DNA of 44,731 bases. Source: an uncultured Actinomycetes bacterium (lineage in GTDB: Bacteria > Actinomycetota > Thermoleophilia > Solirubrobacterales > 70-9). A model generated the notes under the pieces. The model was not told where the DNA came from. It searched no databases and worked only from the letters and a program-made list of their open reading frames with translations. A program made the translations under genes and the position numbers. The stretch lies in contig CAMLHB010000003.1 of assembly GCA_946479725.1 (NCBI GenBank), positions 1 through 44,731 of the forward strand. Reading direction: 5' to 3'. Numbering within the stretch: the first letter of the stretch is position 1; each line of letters begins with the position of its first letter. Of this stretch, positions 31,996-39,663 are shown one piece after another.

Positions 31996-32562
31996 TTGGA
32001 GTTCGCGGCGCCACCTGACAACCCGGTTCTGCGCGGCGGCGAAGCGCACGTCTGGCGCGCTGTCCTGGAGACGGTCCCGGCTGAGCTGACGCTGCGGCAG
32101 GTGCTCGCCCTCTACCTGGACGAGGAGCCGCAGGAGATCGAGCTGGAGCGGGGCGAGCACGGCAAGCCCCGGCTCGCCGCCGAACCCGAGCGCCTCGCCT
32201 TCAACCTCAGCCACTCCGGCGACCTCGCCCTCGTCGCCGTCGCCCGCGACCGCGAGGTCGGGGTCGACGTCGAGCGGGTGAAGCCCGAGCGCGACCTCGT
32301 CGCGCTCGCCGAGCGGGCGCTGGCCCCGGAGGCCGCGGCGGCGGTGCGGGAGACGGCCGAACCGGAGCGGGCGCGGCTCTTCTACGAGCTCTGGACTCAG
32401 CACGAGGCGCGGCTCAAGTGCCTCGGGGTGGGGCTGGCGGCGCAACCGACCTGGCCGGTCCCTCCGGTCGCCGTGGAGAACCTGCCGATCGACCCCGGCT
32501 TCGCCGCGGCACTGGCGGTCAGCGGCGAGTGCATCCCGATTCGCTGCTGGACCTTTGGCTAA
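31996..32562 (+). CDS. 4'-phosphopantetheinyl transferase, Sfp-type
   Basis: A 188-residue Sfp/AcpT-like enzyme that would move phosphopantetheine from CoA to a serine of a carrier protein. Motifs are clear: HGKPRLA, FNLSHSGDLALVAVA, GVDVERV (Asp91, Glu93 binding Mg) and WTQHEARLKCLG (Glu137, Lys141); the usual W-x-x-K-E-A has His for Lys. No carrier protein, NRPS or PKS gene lies in this window, so its partner is elsewhere. TTG start; TAGGAT eight bases upstream is either a -10 or provides AGGA as a ribosome site. Only 32 bases separate it from the divergent SDR start. Confidence 0.9.
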   Translation: MEFAAPPDNPVLRGGEAHVWRAVLETVPAELTLRQVLALYLDEEPQEIELERGEHGKPRLAAEPERLAFNLSHSGDLALVAVARDREVGVDVERVKPERDLVALAERALAPEAAAAVRETAEPERARLFYELWTQHEARLKCLGVGLAAQPTWPVPPVAVENLPIDPGFAAALAVSGECIPIRCWTFG

Positions 32563-32596
32563 CCGCGACCCTTTGCCGGGTAGGGGGTTAGCTAAC

Positions 32597-34057
32597 TTGA
32601 GCACCTTGATCCGGGCAGCGGGAAAGATCGCCATCGTCGCAGCGCTCCTGACGGGGCTCTGGTGCGCCAGCGCGCAGGCGCTCTCGCTGCAGCAGATCGG
32701 CAGCTTCGAAGAGCCGGTCTTCGTCACCTCCGCCCCCGGCAACCCCGATCGGCTCTTCGTCGTCGAGCGCGAAGGCAAGGTGATCGAGGTCGAAAACGGC
32801 AACCAATCCGTCTTCGCCGACCTCAGCTCGCTCGTCAAGATCGAAACCGAAAGCGAGGAGGGCCTGCTCTCGATCGCCCTCGCCCCCGACTTCCAAACCA
32901 GCGGCCGGCTCTTCGTCTACTACACCGGCAAGGAACAGACCCCGGCGGAGATCCACATCGCCGAAATGGTCGCCAGCAACGGCTCGGCGCCGCTCTCCAG
33001 CCTGCGGAACCTGGTCACGATCGCCCACCCCAACCACAAGAACCACTACGGCGGTCAGCTCCAGTTCGGGCCGGAAGGGAGCCTCTTCGCCGGTACCGGC
33101 GACGGCGGCGGTGCGAACGACGTGGAAGGAAACGCGCAGAACATGAACAGCCTGCTCGGCAAGCTCCTGCGCATCGACTTCAACGCCCCGGTCCCGACGG
33201 CGCAGATCTGGAGCCTCGGCCTGCGCAACCCCTTCCGCTTCTCCTTCGACCAGCAGAACGGCGCCCTGGTGATCGGCGACGTCGGCCAGGGCGCGCGCGA
33301 GGAGGTCGACTACGCCCCCGCCCCGGGCCTGGGCCTCAGCGCCAATTACGGCTGGAACTGCCGCGAGGGGCTGATCGCCGGGCCGGAAACCGACGAAGGC
33401 TGCGGCTCGGCGCCTCCCGGGACCTTCACCGACCCGATCTTCGACTACCCGCACGAAGACCCCGGCGGCGACCAGGCCCACGGCTGCGCGATCATCGGCG
33501 GTTACGTGGTGCGGGGGCCGGGCTACGGCGACCTCGACGGCCGCTATCTATATGGCGACCTCTGCGTCGGCGAGCTGCGTTCGCTCGTGCCCGGGCTCCC
33601 GGCAGCCAGCGGCGATCGCTCCGAAGGCGTCTCGGTGGGAGAACTCAACTCCTTCGGCGAGGACTCCTGCGGCAGGGTCTACGCGGTCTCGGGCGACGGC
33701 CCCGTCTACCGGATCCTCGGCTCCGGCCCGTCCACCTGCCTTGAAGCCAGCCATCCGCTGGCGCCTTCGCTGGTCCGGGTCCGCGCCCTGCGGCGCAAGG
33801 TCAAGCGCAACCGCCGCGCCTTCATCACCGCGATCGTCTCACCCTGCGAAGGCCGGCGGGGGCAGCCGGTGACTCTCTGGCAAGGTCGGCGCAAGCTCGG
33901 CACCCGTCGCCTCGACCGGGTCTGCACGGTCCGGTTCAGGCCGCGGGTCAAGCACCGGGTGACGCTGCGGGCCAAAATCGCCTCCGACGGCACCTACGAA
34001 GAAGCGACCTCACGGCGTCTCAAGCTCCGCATCCTCCGCCGGCACCGGCGGCATTAG
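32597..34057 (+). CDS. Secreted glucose/sorbosone dehydrogenase-like beta-propeller protein
   Basis: A 486-residue exported protein. Starting at the TTG nine bases after AGGGGG gives a clean signal peptide (basic start, hydrophobic AIVAALLTGLWCA, cleavage after AQA at residue 28). The body resembles PQQ-dependent soluble glucose dehydrogenases (GSDH family): DRLFVVEREGKV, EEGLLSIALAPDF, HYGGQLQFGPEG, LFAGTGDGGG, SLGLRNPFRFSFD and GDVGQGAREEVDY. Residues about 390-486 form an extra Arg/Lys-rich, Ig-like tail ending RILRRHRRH, which may bind an anionic envelope polymer. An earlier TTG inside the transferase gene would lengthen it by 14 residues and spoil the signal peptide. Confidence 0.88.
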   Translation: MSTLIRAAGKIAIVAALLTGLWCASAQALSLQQIGSFEEPVFVTSAPGNPDRLFVVEREGKVIEVENGNQSVFADLSSLVKIETESEEGLLSIALAPDFQTSGRLFVYYTGKEQTPAEIHIAEMVASNGSAPLSSLRNLVTIAHPNHKNHYGGQLQFGPEGSLFAGTGDGGGANDVEGNAQNMNSLLGKLLRIDFNAPVPTAQIWSLGLRNPFRFSFDQQNGALVIGDVGQGAREEVDYAPAPGLGLSANYGWNCREGLIAGPETDEGCGSAPPGTFTDPIFDYPHEDPGGDQAHGCAIIGGYVVRGPGYGDLDGRYLYGDLCVGELRSLVPGLPAASGDRSEGVSVGELNSFGEDSCGRVYAVSGDGPVYRILGSGPSTCLEASHPLAPSLVRVRALRRKVKRNRRAFITAIVSPCEGRRGQPVTLWQGRRKLGTRRLDRVCTVRFRPRVKHRVTLRAKIASDGTYEEATSRRLKLRILRRHRRH

Positions 34058-34521
34058 TAGGTGCCGCCGAGCTTGCGGTGGTCCCAGGTGGCGGTGCGCA
34101 GCGGCCGGAAGCGGATTGCCACCCGCTTCGGCGCCTGCGCTTCCAGCGCCGCCTTGGCGTCGCCCTCGACCGAGGAGATGCCCTCGGCGTAGCGCAGGGT
34201 CAGCTCCTCGGCGAACCCGATCACGGTCTCGAAGTCCCGGTGCAGCTCCGCCTCGGCCTCGATCATCGCCCCCCGCAGCTCCCCGTACTCGTGGCCGGTC
34301 TCGACCAGGACGGTAGCCCGCGGGTCGCGTTCGAGGTTGCGGACCTTCTGCGATTTCGCGTAGGTCCAGATCCACACCTCCCCGTCGCGGGGGACGAACC
34401 AGAGCGGCATCGAGTGCGGCCAGCCGCGCGGCCCGAGGCTGGAGACGACGGCGATCCGCTCCCCCTCCAGCAGCTCCAGCAGCTCCGCCGCGTCGAGCTT
34501 GATCTGGTCACGCCGGCTCAT
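34054..34521 (-). CDS. Pyridoxamine-5'-phosphate oxidase-like FMN/F420 protein
   Basis: A 155-residue split-barrel protein. RIAVVSSLGPRGWPHSMPLWFV, VWIWTYAKSQKVRNLERDPRATVLVETG and GAMIEAEAELH match the PPOX/FDOR fold that binds FMN, F420 or haem in actinobacteria. The end KLGGTY is common in F420-type members. Reaction unknown. The ATG at 34521 is chosen over an upstream in-frame start because TAGAGT lies seven bases before it and the domain begins soon after. Its stop overlaps the dehydrogenase stop by three bases (convergent). Confidence 0.85.
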   Translation of the reverse strand: MSRRDQIKLDAAELLELLEGERIAVVSSLGPRGWPHSMPLWFVPRDGEVWIWTYAKSQKVRNLERDPRATVLVETGHEYGELRGAMIEAEAELHRDFETVIGFAEELTLRYAEGISSVEGDAKAALEAQAPKRVAIRFRPLRTATWDHRKLGGTY

Positions 34522-34528
34522 CGCCCAG

Positions 34529-34585
34529 ACTCTATGCGGAGTAGCTCTGGGCTCGGCTCGAATCACGCGGCGCAGGACCTATCCT
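34529..34585. promoter_or_regulatory. Divergent -10 elements between the PPOX-like and Shedu-like genes
   Basis: On the minus strand TAGAGT (34529-34534) ends seven bases before the PPOX-like ATG. On the plus strand TATCCT (34580-34585) ends six bases before the Shedu-like ATG. Neither start has a ribosome site. Both fit leaderless transcription; -35 elements are weak. Confidence 0.45.
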
Positions 34586-34591
34586 GCTCCG

Positions 34592-35473
34592 ATGCCCGAT
34601 TTCTCCAAGCTGATGCCACCCAGTGACGATGGGCCGCCTCCTATGGACTGGGACCAGTACGACCGGGAGACGCGCGCCGAGTTCGCGGAATTGCTGGATT
34701 CCGGCGCCGGAGAGAGGCAGATGCAGGAGTTCCTCGAGAGGAACCCCGCGATGGTTCCAGCGGCGTTCCCGGAACAAACGGGACACGGAGCCTGGCCCTT
34801 CGCTCTGATCACCCAGCCTCAGCTGAAAGGGTTCGGACACCGAATTCCAGACTTCATGTGGATCACTCGCAACAGCGGAGCGGTGCACCCAGTCCTGATC
34901 GAGATCGAGGACCCGGGCAAGCCGTGGCTGGCCAACAAAGCCAACCCCCAGCCCTCTCACCAACTATCGCAGGCACTGAACCAAATACGGCAGTGGCGCG
35001 AATGGCTGGAAGCGAACGAAGACCTTTTCTTCAAGTCGTTCGGGATACCCCCGGAGTGGAGAGCTCGACGCTTCCGGCCGATCTATGTCCTGATCTATGG
35101 ACGCAAAGCAGAGAACGAAGTCGAGATCGCGAAGCTGCGTCAGTACCAGCAGGAAACCCATGACCTGATGTTGTTCACCTATGACCACCTGGCGCCAAAC
35201 CAGAAACACCACGACTACTTGACCGTGAGGGGAAATGGAGGGGGTGCCTACGAGGCGGTCGCAATGCCCCCCACGGCGAGGCTCTACGCCAACGATCCCG
35301 AGTCGTGGCAGGTCGTATCCGGTCGTCGAGCCGTAATAGCAGCCCAACCGAGGATCACCGAGAAGCGCCGACGGTTTCTACTGGATTACGTGAAACGGTG
35401 TGACGCGTGGGCGGAAGGCTACGAGGACACCAAACGAGAACTGATGGCTCAGGCTCGCAAGGAACGGGCATGA
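34592..35473 (+). CDS. Stand-alone Shedu-like defence nuclease (DUF4263/SduA domain)
   Basis: A 293-residue protein whose middle resembles the SduA C-terminal (DUF4263) nuclease domain: AGERQMQEFLERNPAM, then RIPDFMWIT (Asp87), HPVLIEIEDPGKP (Glu104, Glu106) and LSQALNQIRQWREWLEANE (Gln131), a PD-(D/E)XK-type arrangement with Glu where many members have Lys. The C-terminal 100 residues are basic and helical (RRRFLLDYVKRCDAW). Shedu proteins defend against phage. The gene stands alone among metabolic genes and has visibly lower GC, suggesting horizontal transfer. Start at ATG with TATCCT six bases upstream. Family call from pattern, not from a search. Confidence 0.75.
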   Translation: MPDFSKLMPPSDDGPPPMDWDQYDRETRAEFAELLDSGAGERQMQEFLERNPAMVPAAFPEQTGHGAWPFALITQPQLKGFGHRIPDFMWITRNSGAVHPVLIEIEDPGKPWLANKANPQPSHQLSQALNQIRQWREWLEANEDLFFKSFGIPPEWRARRFRPIYVLIYGRKAENEVEIAKLRQYQQETHDLMLFTYDHLAPNQKHHDYLTVRGNGGGAYEAVAMPPTARLYANDPESWQVVSGRRAVIAAQPRITEKRRRFLLDYVKRCDAWAEGYEDTKRELMAQARKERA

Positions 35474-35486
35474 GACGATCCCCGAA

Positions 35487-36116
35487 ATGAAGACGATCAT
35501 CCCGCTTTTCGAGGGATTCACCGCGCTCGACGCGATCGGGCCCTACGAGGTGCTGCGCTCGGTGCCGGGCTGGGAGGTCGAGTTCGTCGCCGCCGAGCGC
35601 GGCGAGGTCCGGACCGACAGCGGCGCCGTCGGGCTCAGCGCCGACCGCGCCTTCGCCGAGGTCGGCGAGCCGGAGATCCTGCTCGTCCCCGGCGGGGTGG
35701 GCACCCGCAAGGTGATGAAGGACAAGGGTCTCCTCGACTTCCTGCGGCGCGTCGACGCGACCTCGAAGTGGACGACCTCGGTCTGCACCGGTTCGCTGCT
35801 GCTGGCCGCGGCCGGGGTGCTCGAGGGCAAGCGGGCGACCGGCCACTGGGCCTGGCTCGAGCCGTTGCGCGAGCACGGGGCCGACCCGGTCGGCGGCCGC
35901 TACGTCGAGGACGGCAAGACGATCACCGCCGCCGGCGTCTCCGCCGGCATCGACATGGCGCTCTACCTGGTCGGTCGCGAGGCCGGGCCCGAGGTGGCGC
36001 AGGCGATCCAGCTGGGGATCGAGTACGACCCCGACCCGCCCTTCGACGCCGGCTCGCCGGAGAAGGCGCCGGCGCCGATCGTCGAGAGGGTCAGCGCGAT
36101 CTCGCGCGCCGAGTGA
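35487..36116 (+). CDS. DJ-1/PfpI-family protein, isonitrile-hydratase-like
   Basis: A 209-residue class I glutamine-amidotransferase-like protein. The nucleophile elbow is WTTSVCTGSLLLAAAG with Cys100, followed by Thr101; FTALDAIGPYEVL supplies Asp15 and Glu21. This trio matches isonitrile hydratase-type DJ-1 members rather than proteases or glyoxalases. GKRATGHWAWLEPLREHGA and VEDGKTITAAGVSAGIDMAL are also family-typical. Cytoplasmic, no signal peptide. It follows the Shedu-like gene by 13 bases, but GC is back to the genome norm. Its 3' end overlaps the convergent hydrolase gene by 26 bases. The physiological substrate is unknown. Confidence 0.87.
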   Translation: MKTIIPLFEGFTALDAIGPYEVLRSVPGWEVEFVAAERGEVRTDSGAVGLSADRAFAEVGEPEILLVPGGVGTRKVMKDKGLLDFLRRVDATSKWTTSVCTGSLLLAAAGVLEGKRATGHWAWLEPLREHGADPVGGRYVEDGKTITAAGVSAGIDMALYLVGREAGPEVAQAIQLGIEYDPDPPFDAGSPEKAPAPIVERVSAISRAE

Positions 36117-37179
36117 TCTGCACGAAGGCGCGCCAGGCCGGCTTCGGCTTGAACCGGTAGCCGGCGCGGAAGAGGCCGACCGAGTCGCAGAAGCTGCAGA
36201 GCCTGGGTGCGTCCTTCCAGCTGAACCAGTCGACCTGCTGCAGGTTCAGCCGACGGCGGTGGCCGAACAGGTACCCGTAGGCGGCGCGCAGCTGCTGGGC
36301 CTGGCCGCGCAGGCCGACCTCGAAGGAGACCGGGCTGCGCGCCTGCGAGCCCCACCCCATCTCGGTCAGGTAGAGCCCGCCGCGCCGGTCGCCGTGGCGC
36401 AGCATCACCTGCCGCACGCCGTCGACCAACACGCGCAGCTCGGCGGCGTCGCGGGCGTAGGGGTGCAGCGCCACCGCATCGAAGTCGGCCTTGACGCCGC
36501 GCACCTCGTAGAGGCGGTCGAGGAAGTCGACCGCGTCCATCGCCGCCGGCGGGCTCTGCCTGGGGTTGCCGAAAAGGCCGCCGGTCACCACCGTCGCCCG
36601 CGGGTCGACCCGGTGGATCGCCCGGTGCGAGATCCGCAGCAGCTTCGCGTAGCGGGTCGGGGAAGCGGGGCGAGTGAAGTAGAAGAAGTTCTCCTCGTTC
36701 CAGATCTGCCAGGCGTGGATCGGCAGCCGCGGCAGCGGGTCCTTCGTGCCCGGCGCGTGCTCTTCCCAGAAGGTCCCGAGCGGTCCGTAGCGTTCGACCG
36801 CGGCGCGGGCGAACTCTTCCCAGCCCTGCCGCTGGCGGGCGTTGTCGATCGGCAGCCGGGTGTCGCGGCGCGAGACCCAGCCCGGCGGCGAGCAGAGGAA
36901 GGGCAGGACTTCCAGGTGACCTTCCGCCGCGGTGGTGACGAATTCGTCGAAGGTCGTCCAGTTGAAGCCGCCGTTCGGCGTCGGCTGCACGCCGCCCCAG
37001 AACAGCGGCGCCCGGATCGTCTCCAGCCCGCCGGCCCGCATCCGCGCCGTATCCCTGCCGCTGAGCGGCGTCTGCGGCGCGATCCCGAAGAACCCCTGGG
37101 GCAGCGCCTGCGCGCCCGTGGGGACGAGCAGGAAGAGGAGAGTCGAGAGCAGCGACGGAACGAGGCGCTTACGTGGCAT
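36091..37179 (-). CDS. Secreted TIM-barrel glycoside hydrolase (copy 2)
   Basis: A 362-residue paralogue of the 28681-29796 product. A signal peptide (residues 1-26, SLLSTLLFLLVPTGAQA) precedes LPQGFFGIAPQTPLSGRD. Glu162 in IWNEENFFYF and Glu273 in YLTEMGWGS are the likely acid/base and nucleophile. Both copies share [26 protein letters not shown] ends with two nearby cysteines that may bond. Unlike copy 1 it is a single gene, not linked to mannose-lipid synthesis, and has a cleavable signal instead of a longer hydrophobic anchor. The linkage cut is unknown. Confidence 0.83.
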   Translation of the reverse strand: MPRKRLVPSLLSTLLFLLVPTGAQALPQGFFGIAPQTPLSGRDTARMRAGGLETIRAPLFWGGVQPTPNGGFNWTTFDEFVTTAAEGHLEVLPFLCSPPGWVSRRDTRLPIDNARQRQGWEEFARAAVERYGPLGTFWEEHAPGTKDPLPRLPIHAWQIWNEENFFYFTRPASPTRYAKLLRISHRAIHRVDPRATVVTGGLFGNPRQSPPAAMDAVDFLDRLYEVRGVKADFDAVALHPYARDAAELRVLVDGVRQVMLRHGDRRGGLYLTEMGWGSQARSPVSFEVGLRGQAQQLRAAYGYLFGHRRRLNLQQVDWFSWKDAPRLCSFCDSVGLFRAGYRFKPKPAWRAFVQITRRARSR

Positions 37180-37217
37180 CCCCGGGGTAACACGACAGCA
37201 GTCTCCGAGTCGCGGGC

Positions 37218-37258
37218 CTGAGCGAGTTTGTCAACCGATGGTTTGCAAAGTCGCTCAG
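37218..37258. terminator. Long imperfect inverted repeat at the end of the acylase gene
   Basis: Arms CTGAGCGAGTTTG (37218-37230) and CAAAGTCGCTCAG (37246-37258) pair with one mismatch; inside, AACC and GGTT extend the stem. The repeat includes the stop codon of the leftward acylase gene, as expected for a terminator, but there is no T-run. It also contains TTGACA on the minus strand, upstream of the hydrolase gene, so an operator or promoter role is the alternative. Confidence 0.45.
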
Positions 37259-39627
37259 ACGGCCGGCGCCAGCTCCAGCTCCGACCACGGCCCCTCGCCG
37301 CACATCGCCTGCGTCCGGCCCTCCAGCCAGTCGACCTGGAGGTCGTCGTAGTGCCTGCTGGCGGGGTGGCCCGACTGGCCGGTGAAGGCCTGCCAGCGCG
37401 AGCGGTCGGGGTCGGTCGGGTCGGCGATCATCCGCCAGCTCGGCGCCCAGACGGCGTTGTAGGGGTCGTTGGGGTCGTAGGCGATCTGGCTGACCGTCTC
37501 CTGGGCGCCGCCGGCGCGCAGGCGGCGGTTGAGCAGGCGGTCGAAGAGCGGGTTGGCGTCGCCCAGCGGGTGCGGGAACTTCAGCTCGTGGACGCGGCCC
37601 CAACGCCAGGCCTCGGGGTCGGGTCCGAAGCGCTCGGAGAGATCGTCGAGGGCGCCGGCCAGCGCCTCCAGCACGAGCCCGTCCCAGGGCCGGCCGATCA
37701 GCTCCTCGTCGGCTTCCTCCCAGAGCGTCATCAGGTGCGAGTGCCAGCGCCAGGGGGAGGTGACGTGGGGCAGAAAGCCGTTGCCGGCGCGGTCGAGCCA
37801 GCGCTCGCAGAGGTCGCGGTCGCCGATCGCGCAGCGGGCGACTTCGCGCGCCAGCCGCAGCAGGAAGGCCTGGTAGATCGTCCCGGCGATCGAGTCGGGA
37901 CCGAGGCAGCCGTCCCAGCTGCGCAGCCGCTCGATCGCGCTGCGCTCGCGCTGGCCGCGCGGATGCAGTCGGGCGAGCCGCGCCGCTGCCTCCAGGCCGG
38001 GGATCGAGAAATTGTCGTTCTGGATCGCCTCGAAGCTCTCGAGGTCGTGCTCCTCGGTCTGCTCGAGCATTTCCTCGATCCGCTTGGCGCGGAAGCCGTC
38101 GAGCCAGTCGCTGGTGATGTGGTGGGGGTAGTCGTCGCCGACGATGCGGTTGTTGGCGGTGATCACGAAGCCGCTCTCGGGATCGGTCACCTCCGGCAGC
38201 TCCGCATAGGGGACGGTCCCGTCCCACTCGAACTCGCCGCTCCAGCCGGGCTTCGGCAGGTCCGGGCAGCCGCCGCGCCGGATCGGCAGGCGGCCGATCA
38301 GCTTGTAGCCGATCGAACCATGGCGGTCGGCCCAGACCATGTTCGAGGCGGGCGAGGTGTGGCCCTCGAGCTTGGCGACCAGCTCCGGTCCGGAGGCGAG
38401 GTCGAGCAGCTCGAAGGCGGCTTCGAAGGCGGTCGATTCCGAGAGCGTCTGCCAGGCCAGCGCCAGCGGTTCGTCGTCGTCGGCTCCGAGCGCCTCGTTG
38501 ACGATCGGGCCGTGGTGGGTCGCCCGCACCTCGAGCGCGACCGGCTCGGGGCGGCCCTTGACGACGATCTCCTCGCGCCGGCTCTGCAGCGGCCGCCACT
38601 CGTCTTCGAAGAGGTACTCCTCGCCCTCGATCCGCTCGACGAAGAGGTCCTGGACGTCGGCCATGACGTTGGTGATCGTCCAGCAGACGTCGTTGTTCTG
38701 CCCCATGTAGACGCCGGGCATCCCCGGCAGCGAGGCGCCGCGCACGAAACGGTCGCCGTGGCGGAGGCTGACCTCGTACCAGATGCCAGGCATGCTCGGG
38801 GAGAGATGCGGGTCGCCGGCGATCAGCGGCGTCCCGGTCTTCGAGCGCGCCCCGGAGACGGCCCAGTTGTTCGAGCCCGATGCCTCGGCGGCCAGGCCGA
38901 GCGAACGCCGCACAGCGTCGATCTGCTCCACCAGCGGCATCCCTTCGCCGCTGAACGGCAGCTGGTCGACGACCGGGTTGTCGGCGGGGTAGACCGGGTC
39001 GAGCCGGGCCGCCAGCTCCGGCCCCAGCTCGCGGACCAGGTCGGCGCGCAGCAGCTCCCGCTCCCAGTTGGTCGAGAGCCCGAAGGCGAGGAGCTTGCCG
39101 AGGCCGAGGATGTCGACCGGCCGCCAGGGGTCGAACTCAAGGCGGAGGATCTGCATCTCCAGCGGCAGCGCCCTAGCGTCGCGGGCGGCGGCGTTGACCC
39201 CGGCGCAGAAGCGCTCCAGCTTCGCCCGCAGCTCCGGGTCCATCTCCGCCACCTCGCGTTCGGCGGTCCAGTAGATCCCCAGCGTCCGCATCAGCTTGTC
39301 GACCGCCAGCCCCTCTTCGCCGGCCATCTCGCTGAGCCGGCCGCGGACGACCCGGCGGTAGAAATCCATCTGCCAGAGCCGGTCCTGGCCGTGGCAGTAG
39401 CCCTGGGCGAAGAAAAGGTCCTCGCGCTCGCCCGCCTCGACGTGCGGCACGCCCCAGCGGTCGCGGCGCACCCGCACCGATCCCCGCAGCTCCGGCACCG
39501 TGATCGTCCCCGAGACCTGCGGCAGCGGCCGCCGCGCCAGGCGGTGCCAGAGGAGCGCGGCAGTCGATGCGAGCAGGCCGGAGCCGACCGCTCCCGCCAA
39601 CACGCCGATCCTCGCCGCCCGCCGCAT
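37255..39627 (-). CDS. Penicillin-acylase-family N-terminal-nucleophile hydrolase
   Basis: A 790-residue Ntn-hydrolase precursor. An N-terminal hydrophobic segment (residues 8-27) directs export or anchors it. The alpha-chain part carries VRVRRDRWGVPHVEA and FFAQGYCHGQDRLWQMDFYRR; self-cleavage would expose Ser252 in EASGSNNWAVSG. Further conserved parts are PLIAGDPHL, PGIWYEVSL, VYMGQNNDVCWTITN and FVITANNRIV. The family splits amide bonds in penicillins, acyl-homoserine lactones or acyl peptides; the true substrate is unknown. It may be followed in the operon direction by nothing else, given the inverted repeat at its end. Apparent leaderless start: TACTCT six bases before the ATG. Confidence 0.93.
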   Translation of the reverse strand: MRRAARIGVLAGAVGSGLLASTAALLWHRLARRPLPQVSGTITVPELRGSVRVRRDRWGVPHVEAGEREDLFFAQGYCHGQDRLWQMDFYRRVVRGRLSEMAGEEGLAVDKLMRTLGIYWTAEREVAEMDPELRAKLERFCAGVNAAARDARALPLEMQILRLEFDPWRPVDILGLGKLLAFGLSTNWERELLRADLVRELGPELAARLDPVYPADNPVVDQLPFSGEGMPLVEQIDAVRRSLGLAAEASGSNNWAVSGARSKTGTPLIAGDPHLSPSMPGIWYEVSLRHGDRFVRGASLPGMPGVYMGQNNDVCWTITNVMADVQDLFVERIEGEEYLFEDEWRPLQSRREEIVVKGRPEPVALEVRATHHGPIVNEALGADDDEPLALAWQTLSESTAFEAAFELLDLASGPELVAKLEGHTSPASNMVWADRHGSIGYKLIGRLPIRRGGCPDLPKPGWSGEFEWDGTVPYAELPEVTDPESGFVITANNRIVGDDYPHHITSDWLDGFRAKRIEEMLEQTEEHDLESFEAIQNDNFSIPGLEAAARLARLHPRGQRERSAIERLRSWDGCLGPDSIAGTIYQAFLLRLAREVARCAIGDRDLCERWLDRAGNGFLPHVTSPWRWHSHLMTLWEEADEELIGRPWDGLVLEALAGALDDLSERFGPDPEAWRWGRVHELKFPHPLGDANPLFDRLLNRRLRAGGAQETVSQIAYDPNDPYNAVWAPSWRMIADPTDPDRSRWQAFTGQSGHPASRHYDDLQVDWLEGRTQAMCGEGPWSELELAPAV

Positions 39628-39633
39628 TCGGCC

Positions 39634-39655
39634 AGAGTACTGGCTAGTCAGCCAG
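39634..39655 (-). promoter_or_regulatory. Candidate leaderless promoter with palindrome, acylase gene
   Basis: On the minus strand TACTCT (39634-39639) ends six bases before the acylase ATG. Directly upstream a perfect palindrome, CTGGCT-AGTC-AGCCAG (39640-39655), occupies the -10/-35 spacer and is a candidate repressor site. It could instead be a short hairpin behind the MBL-fold gene, whose stop is at 39664. Confidence 0.45.
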
Positions 39656-39663
39656 TTTGCGAC

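Noticed and set aside
34499..34591. An N-terminal extension of the Shedu-like protein
   Set aside because: It overlaps the PPOX-like gene and its promoter. The ATG at 34592 sits six bases after a -10.
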